Shown here piece after piece: positions 10,728 through 24,362 of a stretch of 64,000 bases of DNA. Position 1 is the first letter of the stretch. The number at the start of each line of letters is the position of its first letter. The notes under the pieces are model-generated. The model did not search any database, was not told where the DNA came from, and saw only the letters and a list, made by a program, of their open reading frames with translations. The position numbers and the translations under genes are program-made. Source of the DNA: Lumnitzera littorea (Eukaryota; Streptophyta; Magnoliopsida; Myrtales; Combretaceae); NCBI GenBank assembly GCA_024138015.1, contig JAMXBB010000011.1:35219651-35283650 (forward strand), written 5' to 3'.

Positions 10728-12590
10728 ATCCATTCATATTATGGACTCTACTAAGTAGGTCATTATAGGGTACTCGATCTACTTAACTCAATAGAAACCC
10801 TATAGGCTTAGACTTTATAGGATTTTGAAATGGGTTTTGGAAAGGGGTTCAAAACCCTATAGGAATTTGGTTTGGGTTTTAGGACTTATAAAATAGCCAA
10901 CAAGAAAACTTGAACCCAATAAAAAAGTAATAATGTGATATATATTTAATACTATATATTACTGTAAGTTAAAAAAAATGAATAAAATTGATATTTTCCC
11001 TAAAACTTCTTGGGAATGAATATTGAAGGAATTATTTCAAGCCTCTCTACTTTATTTCCATTGAAATTGCAAACAAAAATGATTTATCAAATGGTCACAT
11101 TTTTAACTATGTGTTCTAGTGTTTTATAACGTTAAGATTAGTGGAGTAGTTACATGTATGTAGGGGAAGAATGCTCATTGATTTTTCAACCAACAAAACC
11201 TTTGATAGACACCATTGCTATCACTTCTCTCTAACTTTTAGTAGCTTCTTGTTCATAATTATTAGAAAGGAATTGCTTTCTATTCATTAGCACTTACTGA
11301 TATGATGTTAAAGTGTTTTCTTTTTAAATCATCTTAACAATTATCAACCAATTAGCTTAGCCCCTCATTTATAGACAAGAAATGTACTAGATTTAGTTGC
11401 TATTATGGTTAGTGCTTGAAATATATTTTATTAGGCTCTGTGACTTGCATTAAAAAAAAAAAAAGAAAAAACATAGGGTTAAAAAACCTACAAGGCAAGT
11501 TGGGTCATTAATGGGTTTCAAAAAACCTTATAGATGTATGTTTTAGGAACTAAGTAAAAACCCTATAAGGTTCTAAGAAGCCTTATAGGGTATCGAATCG
11601 AGTTCGGATTTTATAAAATTAGTCCCGAACTCACCACGGTGACATCCTTAATCATATCTTTATTAGTTTTCCTATTTTTCAAAACAAAGACCCAAACTTA
11701 GAAGTACCAAAATCTCAAAAGTATGAAATTCTTTCAATTTCAAAACTCCATTACATTTAACTCTTATATGAACTTTACCCATATCATATTGGTATCAATG
11801 ATGGGATTAGAGTTAAGACAAAGCATTCTTAAAGAACATAAAGTTAATAGCTTTATTTATAAGTATTTAATTTTGAACCTAAAATTTGAAATCTATGGGG
11901 TTTGTGGTACAAGTAGACGTATAAGCGATTATAAGGGGTAAGTGGCATGACTTTGATTCTTTAATTTAATTTAGTTATGGATAAAAGAAAGAGGAAAAAA
12001 ACTTGCATTTTCTTTTTAGAGCTTTTGAGTTTTAATAGTTGAAAAAAAGGAAAAAGTAGGAAATATATATATATATATATATATAAATATAATTTTGTGT
12101 TATGGATATGAGTTTTGAGATAGTAGGAGATGAGAAGAGGAGCTTAACGATTCCTAAGGGGTTATAGTTCACTTTATTGGAAAAATTGCTTATTAGAGAT
12201 GAACGGGTAGAAAATTTGTTTCATATTAAATCTCCCCCACCCACCCCTACCCTTTTTTTTTTTGCCAAAATATTAATTGCCTTGTTAATAAGGTGGTTTG
12301 TACCATACTATCATTTTACCATCATTTTATTGCTCTGACTATTCTAATAGCCTATTAACTGTTATTTTTGAACCTAAAGGTTCTTGTGTGTGATTTTGAT
12401 GAGAACAAATTATGCAAGTCTTGCTAAATCAATTATTATTATTAACTAATTTGCAATTCTCATAAGAAATTTATCAATTGTATCTTTTAAGGAAGTAGAA
12501 TTAACTTGGAAATACTTTATAACTTATTGAATTGGTTCTGATGTTGTTAAAAGAAGAAAAAGGGATCAAAATTATTTGTTGTGTCTAAGT
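10728..12590. other. AT-rich stretch without genes; short dispersed repeats
   Basis: Blocks at 10745-10910 and 11470-11640 share AACCCTATAGG / CCTTATAGGGT-type motifs and a GGGTTT...GGG pattern, suggesting the ends of an old, unidentified repeat. A poly-A run lies at 11451-11465 and an AT dinucleotide run at 12062-12085. The plus-strand frame at 11723-11941 has no recognisable motif. Confidence 0.5.
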
Positions 12591-13440
12591 CTATTTTTTT
12601 AGTTGTTCTAGTGTGAACCGTCTGGCTGGTTGAACCAAATGAACTGTGATTAGAGGCATATGTTGAATTGTGCAACTAGTTATCCTTAGACCATCTAACT
12701 AGTTAAGGTAAGTATTCTGAGGTCAGTGAGCTATGTTGTACCATACGATTGGTGACCTGAAGACTGTCCAAATGATGATCCTATTTGAATGGATTGTTTG
12801 GCTGGTTCGATCACAACCGTTTGGCTAGTTTGCATAGAAATTAGCCATTACAGTGCATCTAATGCAAGATGAACAGGGCCAAATGGTTGGATTTTTGCTA
12901 AAGGATATAAATGTAAGTTTGTGGCCAGTTGAAATACAATTTATAGTGCCAAATTCGTGCAATTATTCCTCTTGTAATACTTGTACTTCATTCCAATTGT
13001 CTTGTACTCATTATTTGTAATCTTTTTGAAACCCTAGTATAGTGCTAAGCTTCATATTTGCAATTTTTACTCAAGAGAAAGCACTATACTAAGTAATTGA
13101 GAGTTATTGTGTTTGTGAGATCATTTGTAATAAGATTGGGTATAGGTACTTGTGCCATTAAGATTGGGATCAATAAAATTATATGTGAAGACCTTGGTTG
13201 AGACATTAGGTGATTATAGAGAGTAGGAGGCGGTCTGAACTCCACATTAGAATTCTGGGCTAGATTTCTCTATCCCTTTCTCTTTTAATTTCTACACTTT
13301 AATTATTTCATAATTATTTCCATATTACATCCATTTAGTTAATTTGATTAAAGATTTGTTGTCAAAGTAAATTTGGTCATTAAACTTAATTCACCTCTCC
13401 TCTTGAGTTCTTAGTGTAGTATTTCATTGATATTAGGTTG
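12590..13440 (+). mobile_element. Ty1/copia-like LTR remnant
   Basis: The stretch carries ACCGT-TGGCTGGTT motifs repeated in both senses, then GGATATAAATG as a TATA-box-like site. The later run GGGTATAGGTACTTGTG...TTGAGACATTAGGTGATTATAGAGAGTAGGAGGC...TCC is characteristic of copia LTR R/U5 regions in plants. Borders and target duplication were not found, so the limits are approximate. Confidence 0.4.
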
Positions 13441-16400
13441 GGACTTATTCAATAACTGAACTCAGAATCTTATAAATAGATAGGCTTTAAGAATAACACA
13501 ATCACTTGATCAAAATTCAAATTTCATTGAAACATCATGATACATAGTACTTAAATGGCAATATAGGTAAAAACAAACATAATGGAACTTTAACCCCACA
13601 TTAAAAGAAATTATTCAAACTACATCTTCAAATTGTCAACATTCCATGCCTTAGGGATGATCTTTTTGTCTAATCTTTTGATGCGTTTCTTGAGTCAAAC
13701 ACATGGAGAGGCACCATAGCGGAGCGAACAAAAAACAAACAAGGAAAAAGTTAGCAAAGTTCGAGCAGCTACTAAATAGATATGACGCACTACTCAATCC
13801 TACTCGACCTACAATCTGCCGGATATGACACATCGGTCTAAACTGAAGGGTTACTCATTACTACTCATTACTAAAGTGAATAGATAAGAGTTGAATGATA
13901 ATGAGAATACTAAGGTTGCTCAACATGAATAATTTCTGTATCAATTAGTTGATTGTCTGTGTACAAGAAAGTGAGGGTTTATATACCCATACACTAAGGC
14001 TACTTTATATGTATGAAAAGATAAAAGGGTATTCTAAAATTAGGTTATATGAAATATACTAAAAAGGGTAAAAGAGACAAAGAATATTTTGTGTGAAAAA
14101 GTAAAGAATCCTTTTAAAAAGATCGTGCCAGAAAGCACGTATCACATGGTGGACGAGAGTTAGGACTATGATATAAAGTAGGCGAAACAGAAAGTGCTGG
14201 CAGTTAGGGGCCAACTTGATTTGGATCAAGCCGGAGACCAATTAGTTCTACTGAAGAGAAATCAACTGGATTTGGGGTTGGATGCATGTGGTCGGATCAA
14301 GAGCTCTCATCGGCTATTCTTGGCATGTCTTTTGGGATAAAGCATCGCTGCTGAACAGGGGTAGATTTGACACAAGTAACGATTTGATAGTCAGGTCGGC
14401 AGGAAACCGGCTTAGGATAGGAATCCTTGCCTCGGTTATGGCCTAGGGTTAGTACTCTTCGAGTGAATCCTTGGAGTCCTCTCACTCGGCTACGCGAGAT
14501 CAATCTAGGGGGTTGATTCCTATAATCTTTCTAGTCTATAGGCACCATAGTCAACGACTTTACGTACTCTGACTAAGTCTTCATAATTCCGAACGAGCTT
14601 TCTTGACTGTCTCACACTCTAAGGGTTTCCATTTTGCAGCATAACAAGTCTCTAGGTTAAAAACCTTATGCTCTACCTTTTTATTGTAATATTGTGCAAC
14701 TTGTGTTAGTATGTCGTGATTCTAGCAGTAACTATATGCCTTATTTCTTTAATTGTGTCTAAATTTGCCATGAGGCCGACTTGGTTAGCCATAATGTCAA
14801 GATTCTGGGTTTGTAGGCTTAGAAGCTCAAACTTAATTGGTAAAACAACTTCAGATCCAAAAGCTAATCTAAATAGGGTCTTGCTTATTGAGGTTCTATC
14901 GGTGGTCTTTTATGCTCATAAAATAAAAGAAAGCTCATGTAACCATTTTCCTTTGGCTTGATCGACCATCCTTTTCAAACTATATTAGATAGCCTCATTC
15001 ACAACTTCAACTTGGTCTTTTAGTTATGGGTATGCAGCCGATGTGTAATGAAGCTAGATTCCATGTTTCTCACAAAAAGATCAAAACTTATTGTTGTTAA
15101 ACTGTCGACCATTATCAGTAATAATCATGTAAAGAACCTAAAATCTTACCAAAATTGAATTGAGCATAAAAGATTCCACCTCTTGCTCAACAATCTTTGC
15201 ATAGCTTCTACTTTTTCCCATATAGTAAAATGATCTCCTAATAACTATAATGTATTGTTGTTGTCCAGTAGCCTTAAGGGTTTGAGAATATCCAACCCCA
15301 ATTAGGCAAATGACCATGGACTTGCTCGAGGTTGAAGATTGTTGCATGGAGTTTAATCATTTACTACATGTCTCTGGTAATGTAGGCAATACTAAACTAG
15401 CTTCTTTGTATCCTCTTTCATGGTCAACTAATAATATCTAAGCTTAAGAGCTCAAATATAGAAAGTTTGTGATTTGACATGATTATTGCAAATTCTTGCA
15501 TGAAGCTTGAAAAGAACTCGATAGACTTGTTTAGGAGATAGGTAACAAAGATAAGGTTGATTACAACCATGCTTGTATAATTGATCATCAATGAAAGTGT
15601 AGTTTTCCACCTAATAAATGAGCCTCCAAACTTCTTGCTTATCCTTATGTAAAATCCCATCTTTCAAAATACTCAACAGTAAGGTCCATCTAAGACTTCT
15701 CAAGCATAGTTAGTTGAACTTCAAAATGTTGATTAGCAAAGCATTCTACTTTTTCTTGGTAGATATTCAATAAAAAGTTGATTATTCAAATCAAGAAGTG
15801 ATGTTGAAGCCAATTGGATAACTTGTTAGTAGCTGCATTTTTAATCTAGGTATCTTTGAAATGTTTAAAGAACAAAATTCTCTTGTGAGCTTTTATACTA
15901 TTGCCAAGTACTTGCTCATAATTTCATTCTTTACCGCACACTGACATTTTACTTATTAGACTACCAACTGTGAGTTAGATAAGATCTTTATCCTCTTAGC
16001 TCCAACCTCTTTAGCTAGCCTCAAACTAATTATCAATGCCTCATACACCGCTTCATTATTGGCTAAAAAAGCTAAACTTCAATGCGTACGAACTTTGAGA
16101 TTGTGCAGACTATTCATGCTCTAAATCCATTTGGGGTTGAAGAACTATTAATATTTAAAGTCCATAGAGGAAGAATCGTTAATATATAAAGTCCATAGAG
16201 GCTTTTCTCCTTACTCAACACTAGCTTCTTTTCTAAGGAATTCTACTATGAAATTTGCCAAGACTTTTGCCTTTAGGGTAGTTTTAGGCCAATATTGAAC
16301 ACATAAGTACTTGGCTCAAGTGTATATTTCATCATTTGCCCAGATGAGTTGGGCTTTTGCAGAGCTTGACGTAATGGTTGGTCTGTAAGGATTGTAACTT

Positions 16401-18587
16401 GGTGGGCCTTAGAATAGGGACTTAACTTCCTCTCAACTATAACCATAGCAAGAACAAACTTCTCCACCTTCATGTACCTTAGCTCTAGCCCTTGCAAAAC
16501 ATGACCAAAATAATAGATCGATCGATGCTCTTTCCTATGAACTTGTACCGAGATAGAAGAAAGAGCTTAGCTACTTACTGATAAGTAAAGAAATAATTCT
16601 TCACTCAAAATTGGCTTTAGAATTATGGTGGAGTTGATAACAAGTCCTTCGATTCCTTAAAGGCAACCTCACATTGACTAATCCATTCAAACTCAATATT
16701 TCAATACTTTAAAGAACTCGATGCACCTATTAACATTCTTGAAGACAAACCTATTAAAGGCTACAACCCAACTTGCCAATTTCTATACTTCCATCACAAA
16801 ACTAGGAGACTTCATATCCTTTATAGCCTTTATTTTCTCTTGATTGGCCCTAATTACCCATTAAGTTACCATGTAGCCTAAAAATTGCCCTAAAGTAACT
16901 CTAAAGATACACTTAGGAGAATTTAACTTCATTGTATACTTTATTAAAGTATTGAAAGTCTCCTTTAGATTAGCAAGGTGATGATCTCATTTCAAACTTT
17001 TCATGATTATGTCATCAAAATAAACACCTTAACATTGCGATGAACTTAAGGCTTGAACATCCACATTACTAGTCTTTGATAGGTTGCTCCAGCATTCTTT
17101 AGACCAAAAGGCACGACTATATAATAGTCTATACCAAAATCAGTAACGAATGAAGTATGAAGTATGTACCTTAGCTTTCTCTTTTATTTTAATCTAGTTA
17201 TACCCTAAAAAAGCATCTATAAAGCTTAACAAGGCAAGTATGGATGTTAAACTACAAGTTGATCAATCTTAAAAGGGGAAAACAATCTTTTGAACAAGTT
17301 GTATTCAAGCCTATGAAATCAATACACATGTGTTACTTCCCGTTTGATTTCTTGACTAATACACAGTTAGCCAACTAGGTTAGGTGGGGCTCTTCCCTTA
17401 TAAACATTACCTTCAAGAGTTTTTACACTTCTTCTTTGATTGCAACTTATTGTTTAAGGATGAAATGTCGCTTCTTCAACTAACGACATTGGCGTTTGAT
17501 TTATTTTGAGTTTATGCATTATATAATATCTTGGTATCCCTAGCATATCGAAAGGGGACCATGCAAATGCATTAGTATATTTCTTAAGGAACTATACTAA
17601 TTCTTGTCTCCGCTATAGGGATAGTGACTTTCTAATCGAGTTGTTTTATGTGGATCATTTTTGAGTTATATTTCTTCTACTTCTTCCTCTAGTTTTTCTC
17701 TATCTTCTAAGTTCTAATCTGTATTTTCTTCAATGTAGAAAAACTTTCTTATGTTTAAGGGCCTTTAAATATAAGGACCTTACAAGCTATTGATCTCCTC
17801 TACAAACTCCTAAGCCATGTAAGAGTTAGGAACTTAGCTTTAACATGTGCTATTGATGGTATCATGTTGAATAAGTTTTGACTAGATTGTCCCATAATGA
17901 TGTTATAGGGAGACCAACACTTAACCGTTAGGAAATTGACTTTGTTCTATGTTACATGCTTATCATCCCTAATTTAGATGGGGAGAGAAACTACACCAGA
18001 AACTCACATTAGTTAATTACTGAAAGCATATAAATCATAATTATAAGATCTCAAATGGGTCTTGATCTTAGACTTCCGCATGTTGGAAAATTATATTCGC
18101 TAAGCTTTTAGTATCCACAAGATTTTTCCAAACTTTGAAATTAGCAAACCTTGCAGTGATCTCAAGTACATCATCATAAGGCAATTGAATGCTTTTAAAA
18201 TCTCTCTTAGAGAAAGAGACGGGGTTATTGACCTTCAGTCTTTTGCCTTGCACATTGTACACATAATCCTAGGTATTAGTCGAGCTTATAAAGTAAAACC
18301 AAGCAACATTAGAAGGTTCACTAACAATGGTGTTGATCAAACCATTTAGGGCCCTATTATTGGTGTTATTACCTTTTCCCTATCATTCTTATAAATGGTG
18401 CCAAAATGTTGTTTGTGAACTTTAGGTAAGTGTTGATTTGCAAAATAGTACAAGTTAGGTTTTGGGCATTACATGGGCTGTCTGATGTAGCTACTCCAAT
18501 ACCTAAGTCAATAAGCTTAAAGAAAGTTAAGTTAGTAATACGAGTAATTATAGAGTCTTATGATTATTTGTCTTTACATATATATAT
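13440..18587 (-). pseudogene. Decayed Ty3/gypsy polyprotein, Tat-like lineage (protease, RT, RNase H, integrase)
   Basis: Read on the minus strand, domains appear in pol order with many stops and frameshifts. The protease (18068-18262) has VDTKSLANIIF in place of VDTGSSADIIF. RT has a VYFDDIIMKS catalytic box at about 16998-17027. RNase H (16273-16497) carries the TDQPLRQALQKPN motif typical of Tat elements. The integrase core has ITDNGRQF at about 15100-15125, and its C-terminus has SEVVLPIKFELLSLQ at about 14850. The final residues YRLERL / DKKIIPKAWNVDNLK are separated by the solo LTR at 13679-14525. DNA at 18430-18587 is unassigned and is cut by the element at 18588. Confidence 0.8.
13679..14525 (-). 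mobile_element. Solo LTR of the same family as the 18588-25226 element, with perfect target duplication TCTTT
   Basis: It is similar along its length to both LTRs of the element at 18588-25226: the GATGCGT start, the AGGCACC/GAGCACC block, the CGACCTACAATCTGC block, the GGGTAAAAGAGACA block and the GGTTGATTCCTATAA end. TCTTT lies immediately left (13674-13678) and right (14526-14530). It interrupts the last codons of a Tat-like integrase, and removing it restores reading from YRLERL into the KAWNVDNLK end. No internal region is present, so it is a solo LTR. Confidence 0.85.
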
Positions 18588-19448
18588 TGATGCATCTCTG
18601 GGTTCAAATATACAGGGGAGCACTACAACGTAAATGAATTAGAAAGAAAAAAAAAGAAAAGCTAGCAGAAGTTTAGGCAACTACCAACTGGATTTGATAC
18701 ACCAATTGATCCTACTCAGCCTACAATTTGCTAGATATGACTTACTAGTTCGAATTGTAAGGTCACTCGCAATTACTCCTTGTTAAAGGGAATAGATAAC
18801 AGTTAAAGGGTAATGAGAATGCTAGGGTTGCTCAAAGTAAAACTTATATAAATTCTGAAAATGAAGATGATTACTTGTATACATTAAGTAAGGTTTATAT
18901 ACTCATCCTACTAAGGTTACTTCACATACAGGAAAAGGCAAAAAGGGCAATTTACAAATAGGATACGTAAGACATATTAGAAAGGGTAAAAAAGACAGAA
19001 TATTTTGTACAAAAAACTAAAGAACCCTTCGGGAATGTTGTGCTGGAAGACATATGTTGCATGGTGGCTGGTTGTTCTAAAGTATAGTAGAAATTAGATG
19101 AAATGAAGAAAAGAAGGAGTTACAATCAGGGTCAAATTGATTTAGATCAAGTTAAAGCCTGATCGGTAATTGGTAGAGAGCACTTAACTTAAGCTAGGGT
19201 TAGACGTTGGTAGGCGGCTCGGATAATCTTTGGAGGGTGTTTGCTTTGACGTTGTGTCATAGAATAACTGTTCAACAGGTTTAGCATACGTAACAGCTCG
19301 GTAATCAAGTTAGTAGTAATGGGAAACATAAAGGTCAAGGTAGGAATTCCCTTCTTGGATGGGGCTTTGAGATAGTATTTTCTAGGTGAGTCTTTAGAGT
19401 CCTCTAACTTGGCTATGTATGATCGATTCAAGGGGTTGATTCCTATCA
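18588..19448 (-). repeat. 3' LTR of the gypsy element
   Basis: Begins TGATGCATC and ends CCTATCA in plus-strand reading (TGATAGG...GATGCATCA on the element strand). It pairs with 24363-25226 and with the solo LTR at 13679-14525. Confidence 0.85.
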
Positions 19449-22400
19449 TCTACCTATAGTTCGAAAGATTTGTCTTCAAATCTGAAGTGGTCTTTGGTTC
19501 TTATTCTTCTAAGGTATTTGTAGGTCTTCTTTTGGTTAGTGGGGAAGCAGGCTGGACACATTGAAAGTGGAGGAAACACCGTAGTCATCAAATAACTCAA
19601 TCTAATAGGTGTTGCAGTTGATTTTCTTTAGGATCTTGTATGGACCATTGGCTTGAGGAGATAGCTTGTTATGTATCAAGTGTGGAAATCGTTCTTTACT
19701 GAGGTGAGTCCATACTAAGTCTACTGGCTTAAAAGAAATAGTTCGGTGGGCTTTGACTACCAATCTCTTATTGTCTCTTATTGAACTTAGTGATCTTCCT
19801 TGTCATAACTAGTGTAGCTCCTGTAATTCTTGGGCTCGGTCGACTCTGAATTGACTTTCTTCAACAGTTATGGGGGTATTGATCAGGTTTAGGGGAATGG
19901 TAAGGTTGAAGCTATAGATGACCTCAAATGGGATCTTTCTAGTAATGTTACAGACAGTTCGATTGTATACAAACTCTATGACTAGTAAACACAAATCCCA
20001 ATCTTTCAAGTTCTTTCCCACAATAGCTATGAGTAAATTGCCTAGTGTATTGTTCACTACTTCAATCTAGCCCTCAATCTAAGGGTGGCTATTGAAGTTG
20101 AACATAAGTTTAATTTCAAGTCTTCTCCAAAGAATCTTCCAAAAACAGCTAAAAAATTTTGTGTCCCTATTTGAAATAATAATCTTTAGCACTCAATGTA
20201 GTTGAACAACTTCCAGTAGAAACAAATCAATAATGTATAAAGCATTGTTAATTCGATAGCATGGGTTGAAGTGTACCATTTTGCTGAAGTGGTCTATTAC
20301 TATGAAGATCGAATCTTTTCCCATAGATGTTCGGGGCAACCCTAGGACAAAGTCCATGCAGAGGGTGACCCAAGATAGGGTTGGTGTTGACAAGGGCATA
20401 TACTCTCCATAAGGCTCTCTCTTCTCCTTAGCTCTCTTGTATACCTTACAACTTCCCATTACCTTATGGACATCCTTAGCTAAACTAGGTCAATAAAAGT
20501 TTTTCTTCTATAGATTGGTTGTTTGTCTCTCTAAAATGACCAGATAATCCACTATTAGGAGCCTCTTTCACCAATGGCTTACATATGGAACAGTTTGGTA
20601 TACACAATAACTCTTTCTCAACACTACTCAAGAATGGGACCAAAATGAGAGTCACGAGCATACTATTCGGTGATAAGTGAAAATCCTAACAACTTTATAT
20701 GTAAAGTAGTCAGTAAGGTTTGCCGATGTGACAGAGCATCGATGACCACGTTGGTGCTTCCTTTCTTTTGCCGGATTACGTAAGAGAAACCCTCCATAAA
20801 CTCTAGTCACTTGACTTACCTCTTTGAAAGTTTATGCTAACTTCCAAGATACTTTGATGACTTATGGTCAATGTAAATAGTAAACTCTCGTAATAGCAAA
20901 TAGTGTTGCTAAACAGTAAGAGCTCGAAAAAGAAAGCACAACTTTTTCTTGTATACAAAATAATTCAGGGCAGCATTACTAAGCTTTTCATTGTGGTAAG
21001 CAATGGGTTGTTGTTCTTACATTAGACGATGCCAATTCTATTGCCTAATGCATTACATTCCAATTCAAAGGGCTTGTTAAAATCGAGTAATGATAGGATA
21101 AAGGTGAAGGTGAAATTCTCTTTGATCTCGCTAAAGCTTTGTTCAGCTCAGTTACTCCATCTGAACCCATTACTCTTATTTGTCAGCTTGGTTAAGAAGG
21201 CGGTTATGGTACTGAAGTTTTTAATGAATTGCCTATAAAAAGAAGCTAAGCCATGAAAACTTTGAATTTTAGTGACATTTTTTGGTGTCGACTACTCTAG
21301 AATAGCTCGGATCTTTTCCTCATCTGCTCGGATTCCTTCCCTCGATACCACATCCCCAAGAAAAATAACTTCACTCTAACAAAACATACACTTCTTTAGG
21401 TTCTTAAATAGCTTCTCGGTTAGTAAGATTTCAAAAACAACTTAGAGATGTTGAACATGATTGTCTAGGTTGGCACTGTACATTAGTAAATCATCAAAGT
21501 ACATGACCACACATCATCTTATCAAAGGGCACATCACATAATTCATAAGCCTCATAAATGTGTTTGATGCATTTGTAAGTTTGAATGGCATAACTAACTG
21601 TTCATAGACACCATGCCTAGTCTTGAAGGTAATCTTCCACTCATCTCTCGGTCTCATGCGAATTTGGTGATAGTCACTTTGCAAATCAATTTTAGAAAAT
21701 ATTTTGGCACCATGAAGCTCATCTAACATGTCATCGAGCCTCGGTATCAAATATCTATACTTGATAGTAATTCAGTTGATTACTCTACTATCGATGCACA
21801 TGTGCCATGAACAGTCTTTCTTTGGGATGAACAAGGCTAGTATAACATAAGGGCTCGTGCTTTCCCTCACATGTCCTTGCTTTATAAGCTCATCCACCTA
21901 TCTTTTCAACTTGACAACATACTCAAGATTCATTCTATATACAGGTCGGTTCAAAAGGGTGGCGCCTAGCTGTAGATCAATATAGTACTCTATACCTTGG
22001 ACTGGAGGTAGTCCTTTAGGCAAATTCCTTAAGAAATAGTTTAGAGAACTCATCAATTAGCCCTCAGATTTCATCTAGGACATCTTTTAGATCTCTCATC
22101 TCCAGTAATCTTCTAATCAACAGAAACATAGGCTCTTCGGTCTTCTCAACAATTGGAAGTTCTCTTTGACTCATTACTAGGGCCTCTTTCTTACTTGCTT
22201 AGGTGAGTTAATTATGGGTCTGATTTACTTGGTTAAGGGTCATAGGTTGCAATATAATTTTCTTTCCATTCTTAACAAAGGCATAGGTGTTCTTGTACCC
22301 ATCATAAGCAACACATCGATTGAACAACCAAGATCATCCAAGCAACAGATGTGAAGCTTACATAGGGATGACATCACACACTACTTTATCCCTGTACATA

Positions 22401-22600
22401 CTGTCAACACTGAACAATACAGTTACTTGTCTAGTCAAATGCAAAGCACCCTTATTATGAAGCCAATATAGCTTGTAAGGTTAAGGATGCTTAGAGGTCA
22501 GTAGACCTAACCTTTACATGAAGGACTGTGCAACTACGTTAGTACAACTTCTTCCTTCCACTATGATGGTACATAACTGTCCTTTGATGGTACACAATTG
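19449..22600 (-). pseudogene. pol region of the gypsy element: protease, RT, RNase H, integrase
   Basis: Protease and its linker to RT lie at about 22250-22560, with GRSCTNVV and then LFNRCVAYDGYKNTY. RT at 21514-21750 reads PRLDDMLDELHGAKIFSKID and LQSDYHQIRM, followed after a stop by the catalytic YFDDLLMYS at about 21485-21512. Integrase at 20193-20459 has a WVTLCMDFVLGLP core start, and at 19809-20057 a KDWDLCLLVIEFVYN segment. The C-terminal tail ends beside the LTR at about 19450-19620. Most interrupting stops replace glutamine, tryptophan or arginine codons. No product is possible. Confidence 0.85.
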
Positions 22601-22829
22601 TCCTTTGATGGTACACTTAGTATGGAATAAATTTTCCCTTTGGTCTTTCTTGGAGTTACGTAGGGAACTCAGTATTCATCTTAGTACTAGGTTTATCACT
22701 TCTCCCTGGTTAACATAGATACAGGTCTCCTCTTCTTCCTTGCCTTTAACTTTCCTAACATCCTTCTCCTCCTTAGGCTTACTCTCGTCAATGCTATCTA
22801 CTACTCTCCTTAAAGCACCATAACACGTT

Positions 22830-23960
22830 AATTAGGACACTTAGTAGTCATGTGTCCGAAGCCTAAACAATTAAAGCACTTCACTTCACTTGTCTTCCGT
22901 CTAAAGGTCTGCCCTCTTTCATATGTCCTCGGGGTTGGTTTGGCCTTAGCTCAGCTCGGTTAGCCTGATCGGCTATCATCAGGTCAGTCGATCCTCTCCT
23001 CGATTCAGTATAACCTCCTTGGCTTGTCTTGAACAAGTTGGTCCGAAGCAAAGGCTCGAGAGAATGCTGGTCCAGGGTGCTCGAGGCACTTTTTCTCTAT
23101 TTTTCAACCTTCTGCATTATCTTAATTACCTCCTCTAAGGTATAGAACCTCTGTACCTTTGTAATATAGCGAATCTCATATTTGAGTCCAAAAGTAAACC
23201 GTGATATTGTGCAAACCTCTAGTTCTTCTACGTTAGCCTGGATCATAAGCATCTAGAACTCTCTCACATTATTGTCAATAGATCGACCTCCTTGGTAAAG
23301 CTCCTATAACTTTGCAAATGTACCTTATAAGTAGGTCTCAGGCACAAATCTACTCTTCAATAACCTTTTCATCTCATCTTAGGTTTTCAAACCTTATCTT
23401 CCATCTCTTACTCTAGCTGCATTCAGATTGTTTTACCATATAGTGGCATACCCAAAGAACTCAAGTGTAGTAAGTCCGACCTTCACAACTTTTGTATATT
23501 CATAACAATCAAATACCTTCTAAACCCTCTCTTCCCACTCCAAGTATTCATCGGCATCTCTACTTCCGCTGAAAGGTAGAATTTAGCCCTTAACATTGTC
23601 AAGTCCTTGAGGAGCTTAATGTCCTCGTTCTCGTACTTAATAGTACTTAGCCTCTTCTTCTTCCCCTTCGTCAATCTCCACATCTACTTCCTCATCATCC
23701 TCTTCTAACTCTAGCCTTTGTCTAACAACTCGGTTTGTGACTCCTTTGGCCTATTAATGTCGAACTAGATGGTTAGCTTAACTAGCTTGGCCATAGCCTC
23801 TCTCTAAAACATTTTTAGGTAGGTTATGCTGCAGCATACTCTAGGGTTGTTGCTTATTAACTTGCATCACAGTGACTAGACTCTTAATAAGGTTAGTAAG
23901 CCTATTAAGTTTGTCATCAACTAACCCGGGAGTGTTACTACTATTTTGACCATAACCAGG
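22830..23960 (-). pseudogene. gag region of the gypsy element with CCHC zinc knuckle
   Basis: A Retrotrans_gag-type domain is recognisable at about 23090-23620 (VFDCYEYTKVVKVGLTTLEF and ISRFTFGLKYEIRYITKVQ). A zinc knuckle follows at 22837-22878: C-FN-C-LGFG-H-MTTK-C, the CX2CX4HX4C spacing used for nucleic-acid binding by retroelement nucleocapsids. Stops occur throughout the gag domain; the knuckle itself is open. Repeats of a ~21-bp GATGGTACAC unit lie near 22560-22618, in the protease region. Confidence 0.8.
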
Positions 23961-24362
23961 TTGAACACCATTATTTTAGTCTCCAATAACACCTTGAATA
24001 CTTAATTCTGACATAGTACAACGTTTCTCGAACAGATTATCAACACAATGTACAAAAAATACTGCTATCTTACTACCCAAAACTTCAACTAATACACTTT
24101 AACAACTTCAACACCTAATAATCACTTAAATAGGATAGAAATAAACTTGCTTTGTTTTCGTAATGAAAAATAGAGTAACAATAGAACCACACTTACCAAC
24201 ACACAAATCTTCTCTATATAGGTCATAACTCTAAACTTACTTTATATGAACACACTGTAGCAGCTACGAAAGGGACACAGTAGCCACAACAGTAAGCAAG
24301 CCAAAACTTTACTGTAACTTCATACACTCCCTTTCGGAACTATGCTTTAATATCAATGAAGC

